Positions 1 to 9,295 are shown, counted from the stretch's first letter. The stretch is 64,000 nt of DNA from Candidatus Bathyarchaeota archaeon (GCA_021158125.1 JAGGVF010000004.1:32169-96168); one strand, 5' to 3'. The notes: generated by a model not told the origin, from the sequence alone. Translations and numbers: made by a program.

Positions 1-895
1 TTCCAGTGTGTATGAAGGCTACATAGAATGGGATTCCCTTTAAACCTGGATTTTCTCCGTTTTTGCAGAGATGTCTAAATATTTTGTTTACAATTTCAAT
101 TTCCTTTTCAAAGTCTGCTTTGGTCATGAAGGGTAGGGTTTCACCTACATCCTTGTAGGAGCCCATACCGCCAGTGTTTGGTCCTTTGTCTCCGTCGAAT
201 GCTCGTTTGTAATCTCTTGTTTCAGGAAGTGGCACCAGGTGTTTTCCGTCGCAGAAGGCTTGAAAGCTTGATTCTTCTCCTTCAATTTTCTCTTCGATTA
301 TTACTGAGCCATACTTGAAGTTGGCCAAGAAATGTTCGAAGAGCTGTTCACGGGTGTTAAAGTGGTCGCCCCAGACCCCAACCCCTTTTCCAGCGGCTGG
401 CTTGTCCGGCTTAACTGCAACTTGATTGTTTAACTCGTCAAGCCATGCATAAACATCCTTTTTAACCTCTTCTACACTGCTGTAGTCTTTCGGGCTGAAA
501 ACTTTGAATTTCGGATTCACTTCCGGCGCTACTTCTTGGAATAGAAGTCTTTGAGCAACTTTGCTCCCTTCGATTGCATACTCTTTGGTTGGGCATATCA
601 TCGGTATGCCTAATTCTTTTTCAATTCTGTCTCTTACACCGGCAATTATGGGTTTTTCCGGGCCAACTATCCCGAAGTCGATTTTATCTTTATGTTTCTC
701 CGCAAATTTCAAGATGTCATCAACGTTTAGGTCTGGAATTACAGCTTGTTCAACCGCTTTTCTAACGTTAAACGGGTTTCTTTGCTTATCTGCAACGTAA
801 ATTTCCACGTCATAGTTTTGGCTTCTTGTGAAAGCGTCCACCATGGCTACTGCTCTTGCACCATAAGATACTACTAGGACGCCGACCCTTTCCAT
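1..895 (-). CDS. purD: Phosphoribosylamine-glycine ligase (GAR synthetase), 3' end cut by window edge
   Basis: ATP-grasp enzyme that joins glycine to 5-phosphoribosylamine in purine synthesis, in the cytosol. About 298 residues from the N-terminus are visible. The start MERVGVLVVSYGARA matches a Rossmann-like N-domain, although the usual GxGGRE loop is altered to SYGARA. Further on are the ATP-grasp signatures VKPDKPAAGKGVGVW, IIEEKIEGEESSFQAF and DGKHLVPLPETRDYKRAFDGD, followed by GPNTGGMGSY. The stop codon and roughly the last 130 residues lie outside the window. The next gene upstream on the same strand is purF, 52 bp away, so the two purine genes probably form one unit. Family assignment is firm. 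Confidence 0.95.
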   Translation of the reverse strand, partial: MERVGVLVVSYGARAVAMVDAFTRSQNYDVEIYVADKQRNPFNVRKAVEQAVIPDLNVDDILKFAEKHKDKIDFGIVGPEKPIIAGVRDRIEKELGIPMICPTKEYAIEGSKVAQRLLFQEVAPEVNPKFKVFSPKDYSSVEEVKKDVYAWLDELNNQVAVKPDKPAAGKGVGVWGDHFNTREQLFEHFLANFKYGSVIIEEKIEGEESSFQAFCDGKHLVPLPETRDYKRAFDGDKGPNTGGMGSYKDVGETLPFMTKADFEKEIEIVNKIFRHLCKNGENPGLKGIPFYVAFIHTG

Positions 896-947
896 AAAAC
901 CTCAACTCTATAATTCAAATTTATCTCGAATATTTTAGATTAGACTG

Positions 948-2474
948 TTAGCATTTACTACTGCGTAAGCTCTTAGCTAATTCATCGCCTAGATTTGTAA
1001 CTTCGTATATTCTTCCAGTTTCCTTGTAGCCCTTAACAAATTTTTCGTACATTTCGTCTGCAAGTTTTTGGGCAAGCCGAGTTGGATACTTACGTGTTAT
1101 ACAGCCTAAGCAGAGTTCTTCCCTTTTTAGGCCCGTAGCCCTCACAAAGCCTTCAATAGACTGATATCTCACTGCGTCGGCTCCAACTATTTTCGCGATT
1201 TCCTCGGGAGTATGTTTAGAACCTATCAGTTCACCGTAAGTAGCCATGTCTATTCCATAGAAGCATGGCCCTATAATCCTTGGGAAAGTTATGAAAATGT
1301 AAACCTTTTTGGCGCCCATCTTCCGCAGTTTTTCAACAACCACACGGGTTGTGTCTCCTCGAACTATGCTGTCATCAACAATTATAACTCGTTTACCCCT
1401 TATCTTATCTGCTAAAATGTTAATCTTCTTATCTATTGTCCTGTATCTTTCATGCGGCAAAAGTATGAATGCCCTTTCGGTTACGAAACGATGTCTCCTA
1501 GTTGCTCTTTCCCATCTAAGCCCTGTTTCTTCGTGAAGCCCATAAGCCGCATCATTTCCAGTTTCAGGCATTGAAACAATTATGTCTGCATCCTTCACTA
1601 TGTCCGGATTCTCCCTAGCCAAATTCCTACCGAACTCTTCGCGGATTTCATAAACAAATTTGTCGTCAAATCTTGAATCCGGCCTAGCAAAATAGGCAAA
1701 TTCAAAAGCGCAAAAAGCCCTACCATTTTCAACTAGTTTTTCACGTTTAAATCCGTCTTCTGAAACCAAAACAAACTCGCCCGGCTCAAGCTCAAAATCT
1801 AAAGTTAAACCGTTTATGTCAAGACCAACAGTCTCCGACGAAAAAACGTAAATCTTACCATTTTCACTATGCCCCGCACACAAAGGCCTTATTCCATAAG
1901 GATCTTTAAAAGCAAAAAACTTCCCGTCGCCGGTTATTCCGGAAACTGAGAATGCACCTTCAATTTCCTCCATGCATTTCTTAACGGCAGATGCTAAATC
2001 TCTTTCTTTCAGCAATTCTATGAGAAGTTTTCTGCAGATAAGTTCGGCGTCGCACTCGTAGTAGAAGTCTGGAAAAACTTCCCTGATTTCCTTAAGAAGC
2101 TGCCTTGTGTTCACAACGTTTCCATTAAAGGAAACTGCAAGCTTCAAATCATCTTTTTCGGCTTTTACGGGCTGTGTTCCCTTTTGCAGAGATTCATGAT
2201 CCGTTTTTCCAGAGGTCGTGTACCTCACGTTGGCTACTCCTATATAGCCCGGAAGCTTAGCTAGCCATTTTTCAACTTCGCTTTTCTCTATTTTTGGAAC
2301 TAGGTTTAGGGCTTTATGTACGTGGAACTCGCCGTCGTAAGTTAGAAAACCGTGCGATTGGTGTCCTCTATGATTTTGAGACCTTATCCCCCAGTATAAT
2401 AGCGGAAAGACTGGATGTTTATCAAAGTCTATGGCTGCGAAGACTCCGCACGCCATTTTTGGGTGGTCGCTCAT
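948..2474 (-). CDS. purF: Amidophosphoribosyltransferase (glutamine PRPP amidotransferase)
   Basis: First committed enzyme of purine synthesis: it transfers glutamine nitrogen to PRPP. The N-terminal Ntn glutaminase domain carries CGVFAA, whose Cys becomes the catalytic N-terminus after removal of a short propeptide. The C-terminal phosphoribosyltransferase domain carries the PRPP loop RVIIVDDSIVRGDT. A late CLGC motif fits the Fe-S ligand cysteines of many PurF proteins. I place the start at the second in-frame ATG (MSDHPKMACGVF, 508 aa). A TATATA element lies about 20-30 nt upstream of it, which would make the mRNA leaderless and would put the first ATG at 2489 upstream of transcription. 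Likely cotranscribed with purD. Confidence 0.95.
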   Translation of the reverse strand: MSDHPKMACGVFAAIDFDKHPVFPLLYWGIRSQNHRGHQSHGFLTYDGEFHVHKALNLVPKIEKSEVEKWLAKLPGYIGVANVRYTTSGKTDHESLQKGTQPVKAEKDDLKLAVSFNGNVVNTRQLLKEIREVFPDFYYECDAELICRKLLIELLKERDLASAVKKCMEEIEGAFSVSGITGDGKFFAFKDPYGIRPLCAGHSENGKIYVFSSETVGLDINGLTLDFELEPGEFVLVSEDGFKREKLVENGRAFCAFEFAYFARPDSRFDDKFVYEIREEFGRNLARENPDIVKDADIIVSMPETGNDAAYGLHEETGLRWERATRRHRFVTERAFILLPHERYRTIDKKINILADKIRGKRVIIVDDSIVRGDTTRVVVEKLRKMGAKKVYIFITFPRIIGPCFYGIDMATYGELIGSKHTPEEIAKIVGADAVRYQSIEGFVRATGLKREELCLGCITRKYPTRLAQKLADEMYEKFVKGYKETGRIYEVTNLGDELAKSLRSSKC

Positions 2475-2542
2475 ACCCCTAGTTAACATTTCATGTATAT
2501 ATCAATTTTTATGACATTTTTAATTAAATTTTACAAGAAAAT

Positions 2543-3724
2543 TTAAAAGTTATGCCCTATGAACTGCTCTGCATTTTCAATAATTTCCTCCTTTTTATCT
2601 CTAGGTAAAACAATATTCGCTGCGTACTGGTGGCCGTCTGCGATTCCAAAATCCTTAGAAGCCGCAACGACTAGTTCAACGGCTCCCGGAAGCTTTCCGT
2701 TATCAATCATTTCCTTCAATTTTTTCGGAGTTCGCACAGAAGCCTTAGCCAAAGACTGTTTTAGCCTCCCCCAACCTGGAATTTCAGGCTGCAAGTTCAT
2801 AAACCCAATTATGTACTTATTGGGTTTAACAAGCCGCAGTTGATAAGATAGGAAGGAGCAGAACTGCCCGATAACTTTTGAGCCCATTCCTCTATAGAGG
2901 TCTCCAGCGTCAAACCATTGGATATTCCTTGTTTCATTAAGCCTTTTACGGTATAAAATTGCCAAAAGACGCTTATTCACAGCTTTTCTTCTATTTTCAA
3001 GCTCCTCAACTTTCTTTTCAACTTCCTCACTGAGCCCATTTAAACATGCTTCCACACCGAGGAGTGGGCCGTTCTCATAGTATCCGGCTGCTCCGAGAAT
3101 TTGAAGTTTAGAGAAAAACTTGTCAATTCGAACCCCAAACTTTACTATTTCAAAACTTTTCCTAGCAGGTTTAACTATGCCATTTTTTAATGCTTCATCT
3201 AAAACCATTTTGTTTAAGCTTGAGAAGCCGCTTGGAATTTCGCAGCTGCCTATAAGCGCAATATAAGATAAATCAAAATTTTTGTCATTCAATGCTTTAG
3301 CGAACAAGTAGCAGCATGTGGCTCCCGAAAAGTCTGTTTCACCCTTAAATCCGAAATGTTCTAGGTTTAAATCGTAAACCTTCGGGTCGGTTGAAGGCCT
3401 CGGATCGTGATGGTCAAGTATCACAACTAAATTTTTGCTTTTATTGCATTGCGAAATGTAATCTGCGTGAGCTGAGCCTATGTCAACGTAGAAAATTAGC
3501 TGATTAGAAGCTTTATGCAGACTTTCAACAACTTCCGGATAAATTTTCTCTAGGCAGAAAACCTTGACTTTCAATCCTTCTCTTTCGAGGGCCGCCTTGG
3601 TTATGGCTGCTGAGCATAACCCGTCGGCATCGTCATGATGGATGATAAATGCCTCTTTAAAACCTATTTTTCTAATTTCAGAAATCGCCTTTTCGGCTTG
3701 AGTTTTAAAATTTTCAAGGCTCAT
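2543..3724 (-). CDS. DHH/DHHA1-family phosphoesterase (RecJ-like nuclease or oligonucleotide phosphodiesterase)
   Basis: 393-residue member of the DHH phosphoesterase superfamily. The metal-binding motifs appear in order: HHDDADGLCSAA near residue 28, DIGSAHADY near 82, and the signature ILDHHDPRP near 103. A C-terminal half with DHHA1-like glycine-rich sequence (GDLYRGMGSKVIGQF, ASKDFGIADGHQYAA) follows. Archaeal proteins of this type include the GINS-associated nuclease GAN and RecJ-like exonucleases that act on single-stranded DNA or short RNA. The exact substrate cannot be read from sequence. It lies between purF and the HTH-CBS regulator on the same strand, with a 31-bp gap to the latter. 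Confidence 0.85.
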   Translation of the reverse strand: MSLENFKTQAEKAISEIRKIGFKEAFIIHHDDADGLCSAAITKAALEREGLKVKVFCLEKIYPEVVESLHKASNQLIFYVDIGSAHADYISQCNKSKNLVVILDHHDPRPSTDPKVYDLNLEHFGFKGETDFSGATCCYLFAKALNDKNFDLSYIALIGSCEIPSGFSSLNKMVLDEALKNGIVKPARKSFEIVKFGVRIDKFFSKLQILGAAGYYENGPLLGVEACLNGLSEEVEKKVEELENRRKAVNKRLLAILYRKRLNETRNIQWFDAGDLYRGMGSKVIGQFCSFLSYQLRLVKPNKYIIGFMNLQPEIPGWGRLKQSLAKASVRTPKKLKEMIDNGKLPGAVELVVAASKDFGIADGHQYAANIVLPRDKKEEIIENAEQFIGHNF

Positions 3725-3755
3725 TTTCTACACTTCAACAGTATTAATTAGATGC

Positions 3756-4298
3756 CTATATTGTTTTTGAAACTATTTTTAGTAGGTCTGAACGTGTTAT
3801 AATTCCCTTCACCTTTCCCTTTTTAACGACTAGAACCGCTGGGCTTTCTTCTAGAAGGGATTTTGCGACGTTTATGGATGCATTTTCTGGAATCATCGGT
3901 AGTGGAGGCTCCATTATTTCTTCAACTTTTCTTTCCGCCACGGTTGAGCTGAGATTTCGAATTATGCTCTCTTCTGTTACTGTTCCTATGACTATTCCAT
4001 TTTCAATTACTGGGAGTTGAGAAATTGCATGTTTCATCATGATTTTGCTTACCTCTAGAACTCTATCGTTTGGACTTGCAAAAATGACATTTTCAGTCAT
4101 TATTTCCTTACACTTTCTTTTCTTCCCGCTGGTTAATACCTCAAGTATTTTGTTAATCGTTGAAAGCCTTGGGTCTACCTTCTCATTTTCTATTTTTGCT
4201 ATATGCGCCTGTGAAATTCCCACGAGCTTTGCGAGTTGCCTTTGCGTTAAACCTGCTTCAAGCCTTAACTTCTTAAGCATTGAACCTTTTATCACCAA
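3756..4298 (-). CDS. HTH (XRE-type) transcriptional regulator with tandem CBS domains
   Basis: 180 residues. Positions about 7-60 form a Cro/C1-type helix-turn-helix (LRLEAGLTQRQLAKLVGISQ followed by AHIAKIENEKVDPRLSTI). Residues about 64-180 are two CBS motifs (EIMTENVIFASPNDRVLEVSKIMM, VEEIMEPPLPMIPENASINVAKSLLEES) that normally bind adenosyl compounds such as AMP, ATP or SAM. The gene is divergent from SAM synthetase, sharing about 99 bp of upstream DNA. An adenosyl-ligand-sensing control of SAM production is therefore a reasonable hypothesis, but the sequence does not show it directly. An internal ATG at 4280 is an alternative start. Confidence 0.88.
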   Translation of the reverse strand: MVIKGSMLKKLRLEAGLTQRQLAKLVGISQAHIAKIENEKVDPRLSTINKILEVLTSGKKRKCKEIMTENVIFASPNDRVLEVSKIMMKHAISQLPVIENGIVIGTVTEESIIRNLSSTVAERKVEEIMEPPLPMIPENASINVAKSLLEESPAVLVVKKGKVKGIITRSDLLKIVSKTI

Positions 4299-4341
4299 TT
4301 TTGATTACCTTCAGTTATCAAATATTCATTTCTGATATCGC

Positions 4342-4396
4342 AAAATATATATTTTAATACAGTTCATAGAGGTCGAGCTAAACAAGGGTGGAAGAT
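4342..4396 (+). promoter_or_regulatory. TATA-box promoter and ribosome-binding site of SAM synthetase
   Basis: An AAATATATATTTTAA stretch near 4343-4357 is an archaeal TATA box. It lies about 45 nt upstream of the ATG at 4398, which allows a leader of roughly 20 nt. GGGTGGAAG just before the start is a strong Shine-Dalgarno match of the GGTG type repeated through this genome. The near-palindromic TATA could also serve the divergent HTH-CBS gene. Confidence 0.6.
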
Positions 4397-4397
4397 T

Positions 4398-5609
4398 ATG
4401 TCTAGGAACATTATGGTTGAATGTTTGAGGCAAACTCCGCTTGAAAAGCAGAAGCTTGAAATAGTTGAACGTAAGGGTTTGGGGCACCCAGACTCCATAT
4501 GCGACGCAATAATGGACAGGGTATCAGTAGAGCTGAGTAAAGAGTATTTGAAAAGGGTTGGTGCAATTCTTCATCATAACGCTGACAAATCTTTGCTTGT
4601 AGCTGGAGACGCTGAAATTCGATTTGGCGGTGGAAAAGTAAAGGAACCTATGCTTCTTATATTCGGGGATAGAGCAACATTCAACGCCGACGGAGTTGAA
4701 ATTCCAGTTAAAGAAATAGCGATAAACGCTGCAAAACAATGGATTAGAGAAAACCTCCGTTTTGTAGACCCAGAAATTCACGTTCGATATCAAGTTGAAC
4801 TTAAGCCAGGTTCACCAGAGCTTGTTGACATATTCAAACGGAGAACTGGAGTCCTAGGCGCAAATGACACTTCAGCAGCAGTTGGTTACGCTCCAATGAC
4901 AAGAACTGAAAAAACCGTTTTAGAACTTGAACAATACATTAACTCGCAAGACTTCAAAAGAAAGTTCCCAGAGAGCGGAGAAGACGTTAAGGTCATGGGA
5001 TTAAGAAAAAACAACGAACTCAACCTGACGGTGGCAATGCCCTTGGTCGATAGATACGTTGAAAATGAGAGAGAATATTTCATCAAAAAAGCCGAAATTT
5101 TAGAAGAAATAAAGAGCTTTGTTCAGGAAAAATCGGACTTTGAAAGGGTAAATGTTAAATTAAACACCTTAGATGTTGAGGGCAGAGGAATTCATGGAGT
5201 CTATTTGACGGTTTTGGGAACAAGTGCAGAAAGCGGAGATTCAGGCCAAGTTGGAAGAGGAAACAGGGTAAATGGAGTTATTCCATTAAATAGGCCCCTA
5301 TGTTCAGAGGCTGCCGCCGGAAAAAACCCAGTAAGCCATGTCGGCAAAATCTACAACCTGTTAACTCACCGCATAGCAGAGAAAGTCTATGAAAATGTGC
5401 CGGGCCTCGAAGAAGTTTACATTTGGCTTCTAAGCCAAATAGGAAAACCTATTGATCAACCAGCCATAGCAGCTGCACAGGTTGTAATGAAATCTGGCAA
5501 CGACTTCGAGAAAGTACAGAAAAACATCGAAGAAGTTGTAAATGATGAACTTGAAAACATAGATAAATTCTGCATGGACCTAGCCTATGGCAGACTAAAA
5601 ATCTGCTAG
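4398..5609 (+). CDS. mat: S-adenosylmethionine synthetase, archaeal type
   Basis: Methionine adenosyltransferase: makes SAM from methionine and ATP with release of phosphate and pyrophosphate. The 403-residue length and sequence match the archaeal MAT family, which is distinct from bacterial MetK. Visible blocks are [15 protein letters not shown] near residue 30, [12 protein letters not shown] near 73, and [15 protein letters not shown] and [18 protein letters not shown] in the C-terminal half. It is preceded by a good TATA box and GGTGG ribosome-binding site. Its divergent neighbour is an HTH-CBS regulator. A putative MTA/SAH deaminase at 47.4 kb would act on products of SAM use. Confidence 0.97.
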   Translation: MSRNIMVECLRQTPLEKQKLEIVERKGLGHPDSICDAIMDRVSVELSKEYLKRVGAILHHNADKSLLVAGDAEIRFGGGKVKEPMLLIFGDRATFNADGVEIPVKEIAINAAKQWIRENLRFVDPEIHVRYQVELKPGSPELVDIFKRRTGVLGANDTSAAVGYAPMTRTEKTVLELEQYINSQDFKRKFPESGEDVKVMGLRKNNELNLTVAMPLVDRYVENEREYFIKKAEILEEIKSFVQEKSDFERVNVKLNTLDVEGRGIHGVYLTVLGTSAESGDSGQVGRGNRVNGVIPLNRPLCSEAAAGKNPVSHVGKIYNLLTHRIAEKVYENVPGLEEVYIWLLSQIGKPIDQPAIAAAQVVMKSGNDFEKVQKNIEEVVNDELENIDKFCMDLAYGRLKIC

Positions 5610-5717
5610 TTGAACACTGAAATCGAAATCGCAAGAATCAATGATTAAATTCTCTAATTATTGAGTATGCAAATATTTTTAATCATGCTTTAACAACTTT
5701 GTGGAAGGTGAAAATGT

Positions 5718-5966
5718 ATGAGTGAAGAAATTCCAGTTTCCGAATTCTACAAAGTCGTTGATTATGTGACGATTTTTAAGAGTGATAAGTGGTGGGAGGC
5801 CGTGGCAGTTATTGAGTCTTTTGGAAGAAAGTCAATTGCCATGTATCTTTGGCAGTTTAGGGACGGAAAATGGAAGAGGAAACATAAGTTTCAACTGAGA
5901 AACCTAGAAGAATGGGAGAAGGTGAAAAATGCCGTTGAGAAGCTTGCGCCGCAAGTTTATAAGTAA
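5718..5966 (+). CDS. Small conserved-looking protein of unknown function
   Basis: 82 residues, soluble, rich in Trp and Lys (SDKWWEAVAVIESFGRKSIA, YLWQFRDGKWKRKHKFQLRN), with no membrane segment or cysteine motif. The start follows GTGGAAGGTGAAAATGT, which contains a GGTG ribosome-binding motif. The pattern of alternating charged and aromatic residues suggests a small beta-rich domain followed by a helix. It stands alone after SAM synthetase and converges on a PadR gene with a 2-bp gap. I do not recognise a family. Confidence 0.7.
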   Translation: MSEEIPVSEFYKVVDYVTIFKSDKWWEAVAVIESFGRKSIAMYLWQFRDGKWKRKHKFQLRNLEEWEKVKNAVEKLAPQVYK

Positions 5967-5968
5967 AT

Positions 5969-6316
5969 TTAACCTTTCAGCAAGTTTAGCAGGAAACTTT
6001 TGATTTTCTCATTTGCGTTAAGTATGGTCTCTATGGTTCTTTTTCCCTTCTCAGTTAGGGTATAAACCCTTTTTCTCTCGTTCCATCTCCCTTCTATTAG
6101 GCCGTCTCTTTCAAGCGAGTATAGGAGCGAGTATACGGTTCCTGAGCTTACTAAGATTCGGAATTTGTTATGTATGTAGGATATTACGTCGTATCCGCTC
6201 ATTGGTCCGTTTCTAAGTTCAGATAGAACTATTATGTCCATGAAGCTTTTTATGATCCTTTCATGCATTGTTTTTAGAACTTTTGCTTCCATTAAATCAC
6301 TAAACATTACAGTCAT
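5969..6316 (-). CDS. PadR-family transcriptional regulator
   Basis: 115 residues with the PadR winged-helix pattern: DIIVLSELRNGPMSGYDVISYI (helix-turn-helix), GTVYSLLYSLERDGLIEG (recognition helix) and RKRVYTLTEKGKRTIETIL (wing and following helix). PadR proteins repress small sets of genes, often transporters, and release DNA on binding a ligand. It has a short N-terminal extension before the usual start, and an ATG at 6307 is an alternative. A perfect inverted repeat lies 23-40 nt upstream, so autoregulation is likely. No obvious target gene shares the promoter. Confidence 0.88.
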   Translation of the reverse strand: MTVMFSDLMEAKVLKTMHERIIKSFMDIIVLSELRNGPMSGYDVISYIHNKFRILVSSGTVYSLLYSLERDGLIEGRWNERKRVYTLTEKGKRTIETILNANEKIKSFLLNLLKG

Positions 6317-6338
6317 GTTTAATCACATTTTAATTTTT

Positions 6339-6356
6339 ATATTCAGATATGAATAT
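6339..6356. promoter_or_regulatory. Palindromic candidate operator for the PadR regulator
   Basis: ATATTCA-GATA-TGAATAT: two perfect 7-bp arms around a 4-bp centre, 23 nt upstream of the PadR start and in the position of a TATA box for that gene. Binding here would block its own promoter. The rest of 6357-6614 is A+T-rich with no convincing gene. Confidence 0.5.
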
Positions 6357-6614
6357 TTAAGTTTTATTCTAATTCAGACTCCGATTTTTATACTGAATCC
6401 AACTTATATAAACAAAGAAAAGATACAAACATGAAAATTACATGCAACAATAATCAAACACTATAATAAACAAGGGAAGAACCACCGACATAATTTAAAA
6501 GTTAATTTCTGAATACAAACACAATCTATTCATAAATTAACAGCTAGAACTATACTAGCATGTTATAAAACGTTATTTTAACTTTTAATTCAAATTAAAC
6601 AAGGTGTACCCAAA

Positions 6615-7310
6615 TTGACTTGGTGGAAGGAATCTTTTGAAAAAATAAACAGTGAATTAGAACTTATAAAGCAAAAGAGGAATGCATTAGAAAACTTGTT
6701 GAATTCCGGAAGAATTTCGCAAACCACATACGAATACTACAGTAAGGAGCTTGCAGAACTAGAAGAGGAAATTGAAAACAGGCGAAAAGCACTAGTTGAG
6801 AAAATGAACGCGAAAATCAGCCATCTAGAGAATCAACTTCAAGTTTTAGAAATGCTCTTTACAGAAATCGAAATTTCCCATGCAGTTGGCAAAATGGATG
6901 AGGAAACCTACAATAGGCAAAGAGACGCATTAAGCACAGGACTTGAATTTGCAAGGCAGGAGTTAAACGCTTTAAAGGACACTTTGTCAAGCATTGAACC
7001 CTTTAAAGCAGAGGTGGAAGCACCAGCGGAACAACAAATTTTGACAGAAGGGGCTGTTGAAGAAACCGTACAAGTTCCAACCGAACCTCAAGAAGAGGAA
7101 AAGGTTGAGGAACAAGTCACCGTGGAAACCGTTGAAACGGTTGAACCCGTGGAAGTTACACCCGAAGAAACTCAACCTCCTATAGAAACGGAAGAGACTC
7201 CAGTAGAAGAAATTCCCACCGAAGAAATTAACGTGCAAACTGTTGAAGCAGAAACTGAAGGAGCAGTAGAAACAACAGAAGGGGCTGTTGAAGAAACAGT
7301 TGAAGCCTAG
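6615..7310 (+). CDS. Coiled-coil protein with acidic, Glu/Thr/Val-rich repetitive tail
   Basis: 231 residues from a TTG start 9 nt after an AGGTG ribosome-binding motif. Residues about 1-130 are helical and heptad-like (KINSELELIKQKRNALENLL, ISQTTYEYYSKELAELEEEI) and are likely to form a long coiled coil. Residues about 135-231 are low complexity, dominated by Glu, Val, Thr and Pro, with the near-repeat EGAVEETV appearing three times. There is no signal peptide or membrane segment. The disordered acidic tail suggests a scaffold or adaptor. Function unknown; similar helical-plus-acidic-tail proteins are common in archaea and poorly characterised. Confidence 0.8.
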   Translation: MTWWKESFEKINSELELIKQKRNALENLLNSGRISQTTYEYYSKELAELEEEIENRRKALVEKMNAKISHLENQLQVLEMLFTEIEISHAVGKMDEETYNRQRDALSTGLEFARQELNALKDTLSSIEPFKAEVEAPAEQQILTEGAVEETVQVPTEPQEEEKVEEQVTVETVETVEPVEVTPEETQPPIETEETPVEEIPTEEINVQTVEAETEGAVETTEGAVEETVEA

Positions 7311-7402
7311 ATTCACGCCAAGCTAAATTCCATATTTTTCTATTTTACATTGCACAAAAATTTTCTAGTTCTAAAACTAATTCCAGTCTGGAGCTTAAAA
7401 CA

Positions 7403-8467
7403 TTGAAAGTTGGAATTACTTACCATGAGAAACTTCAACAGTACGATCTGGGGCCTAGCCATCCCTTCAGAGGAGACCGTTTTGAAAATGCAAAGCGATA
7501 CTTTGAAGAAAAGGGGCTGTTTAAACTTTCAAATGTTACTGTTTTAAAGCCTGAACCAGCTGGAAAGGAAGAATTGCTTCTCGTTCATGATGAAAGCTAT
7601 ATTGACCATATTTTCAGACTCGCCGAGGAGAGTAAACCCTACGACATTGAAACCCCGGTTTCTCCATCAATTCTTGAGGCCGCCCTACTAATCGTAGGGG
7701 GAAGTATACTAGCCGCAAGCCAAGTCTGCGAAGGAAAACTAAAGAGGGGAATATCCCTCGGCGGAGGCTTACATCACGCAGGGAAAAACTACGGCGGCGG
7801 ATTCTGCCTATTCAACGACGTGGCAATCGCCGCGCAATATGTCAGAAAAAAGTTTCACTTAAAAAGAATACTCATACTTGACTATGACGTGCATTTTGGA
7901 AATGGAACAAGCGACATATTCTACAAAGACCCAAACGTTCTTTTCATATCGATTCATCAAGACCCGAGGACAATATATCCGGGAACAGGCTTTATTGAGC
8001 AAGTTGGCCGAGGCACAGGGGAAGGTTTCAACGTGAATGTTCCTCTTCCACCCGGAACGTGCGACGAAACCTACCTTCACGTAGCGGAGGAAATTTTCGT
8101 TCCGCTAGCCCACGAGTTTAAGCCCGAAATAATTTTCGCTAACGGTGGGAGCGATCCGCATTTTGCTGATATGCTTGGAAACCTATGCCTAAGCGGTCAA
8201 GGCTTCTTTAGGCTTTCTAAATTAATTGCCAAGGTTTCAGACGAAATCTGCGATGGAAAACTTGTTATGATGATTGGAAGCGGATACAACCCGGCTGTTC
8301 TTCCCCTATGCTGGTATGCGTTAATCGCAGGGGCTGTAGGTCTAGAAAGTATAGAGGTGACTGAACCTTATCCTCCGCCGAGGGAGTCTCCTTGGACTAA
8401 AAGGAAGGCTGAAGAAGCCTTAAGAAACCTTAAACATACTCTAAGCAAATACTGGAAATGTTTCTGA
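7403..8467 (+). CDS. Histone-deacetylase / acetylpolyamine-amidohydrolase family protein
   Basis: 354-residue Zn-dependent deacylase of the arginase/HDAC fold. It shows SLGGGLHHAGKNYGGGFCLFNDVAIAA (catalytic His pair and active-site loop), ILDYDVHFGNGTSDIFY (zinc Asp/His; the usual second His of DVHHGNGT is Phe here), NGGSDPHFADMLGNL (second zinc Asp) and SGYNPAVLP (catalytic Tyr). Archaeal members are related to AcuC and probably deacetylate proteins or polyamines. The TTG start gives the usual family N-terminus. It is followed after 20 bp by a class V aminotransferase on the same strand. Confidence 0.92.
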   Translation: MKVGITYHEKLQQYDLGPSHPFRGDRFENAKRYFEEKGLFKLSNVTVLKPEPAGKEELLLVHDESYIDHIFRLAEESKPYDIETPVSPSILEAALLIVGGSILAASQVCEGKLKRGISLGGGLHHAGKNYGGGFCLFNDVAIAAQYVRKKFHLKRILILDYDVHFGNGTSDIFYKDPNVLFISIHQDPRTIYPGTGFIEQVGRGTGEGFNVNVPLPPGTCDETYLHVAEEIFVPLAHEFKPEIIFANGGSDPHFADMLGNLCLSGQGFFRLSKLIAKVSDEICDGKLVMMIGSGYNPAVLPLCWYALIAGAVGLESIEVTEPYPPPRESPWTKRKAEEALRNLKHTLSKYWKCF

Positions 8468-8487
8468 GAAATGGAGAATAGCGTAAA

Positions 8488-9285
8488 ATGCAGAACATAG
8501 AGGAAATTCGCGAAAATTTTCCAATAGTTAGAAATAAAGTATTTTTAAACCATGCGGCTCATTCTCCACTTCCAAAGCCTGTAGCTAACTCCATGAAAGA
8601 ATACTTGAAACAAGCCTCTGAACTTTGGGTTTCAGAAGTAAACCTAGAAGAACCGAAAAAGCTCTTTGCAAAGTTAATCAATGCCACACCCGAAGAGTTG
8701 GCTTTTGTCCCTAACACTTCAACTGGCCTAAACATAGTTGCAAACATGCTTGATTACGGCGAAAATTCTAACATTGTAACGACCGATTTGGAATTTCCAT
8801 CAGTTGTTTATCCTTGGCTTAGGAAGAAACTGAACGTTAAAGTTCGATACGTTCGGAACGTTAACGGTAAAATTCCAATGGAAGCATTTGAAAACGCAAT
8901 AGACGATGACACGGTCGCAGTAGTTGTTAGTCATGTTGAATATGCTAACGGTTTCAAGAATAATCTGGAATTTCTGTCTAAGCTAGCCCATGATTACGGT
9001 GCATATCTGGTTGTCGACGCAATACAATCTGCTGGCGCAATCCAAGTAGACGTTAAACGTGCCGACATAGACTTTTTGACCACAGCTTGTTATAAGTGGC
9101 TTTTAAGTCCAACAGGAGTAGGATTCCTATATATTAAGGAAGAGCTTATTGAAGAGTTTGAGAAGCTGGCTGAAAAGGGAATAATTGTTTCAGCAAGAGC
9201 CAACGGCATTAGAGTTTCCCCTCACTTCTATAATACAAAAGAAGAAATTGACAGATTAATCGATGAACTATTAGAGCAGAAGTAA
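8488..9285 (+). CDS. Class V aminotransferase-like protein with an internal deletion (possible pseudogene)
   Basis: 265 residues against about 370-400 for the cysteine desulfurase / class V aminotransferase family. The N-terminal part is intact through NHAAHSPLPKPV, VPNTSTGLNIVANML, VVSHVEYANGFKNNLEFLS, VVDAIQSAGA and the PLP lysine K203 in TACYKWLLSPTGVGFLY. After EELIEEFEK near residue 226 it jumps directly to the family C-terminus (LAEKGIIVSARANGIRVSPH, then FYNT). The substrate-domain segment of about 100-120 residues is missing in frame. The PLP pocket could fold, but normal activity is doubtful. It is either a recent in-frame deletion, an assembly collapse or a remodelled short form. 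Confidence 0.8.
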   Translation: MQNIEEIRENFPIVRNKVFLNHAAHSPLPKPVANSMKEYLKQASELWVSEVNLEEPKKLFAKLINATPEELAFVPNTSTGLNIVANMLDYGENSNIVTTDLEFPSVVYPWLRKKLNVKVRYVRNVNGKIPMEAFENAIDDDTVAVVVSHVEYANGFKNNLEFLSKLAHDYGAYLVVDAIQSAGAIQVDVKRADIDFLTTACYKWLLSPTGVGFLYIKEELIEEFEKLAEKGIIVSARANGIRVSPHFYNTKEEIDRLIDELLEQK

Positions 9286-9295
9286 GTCTTCTAAT

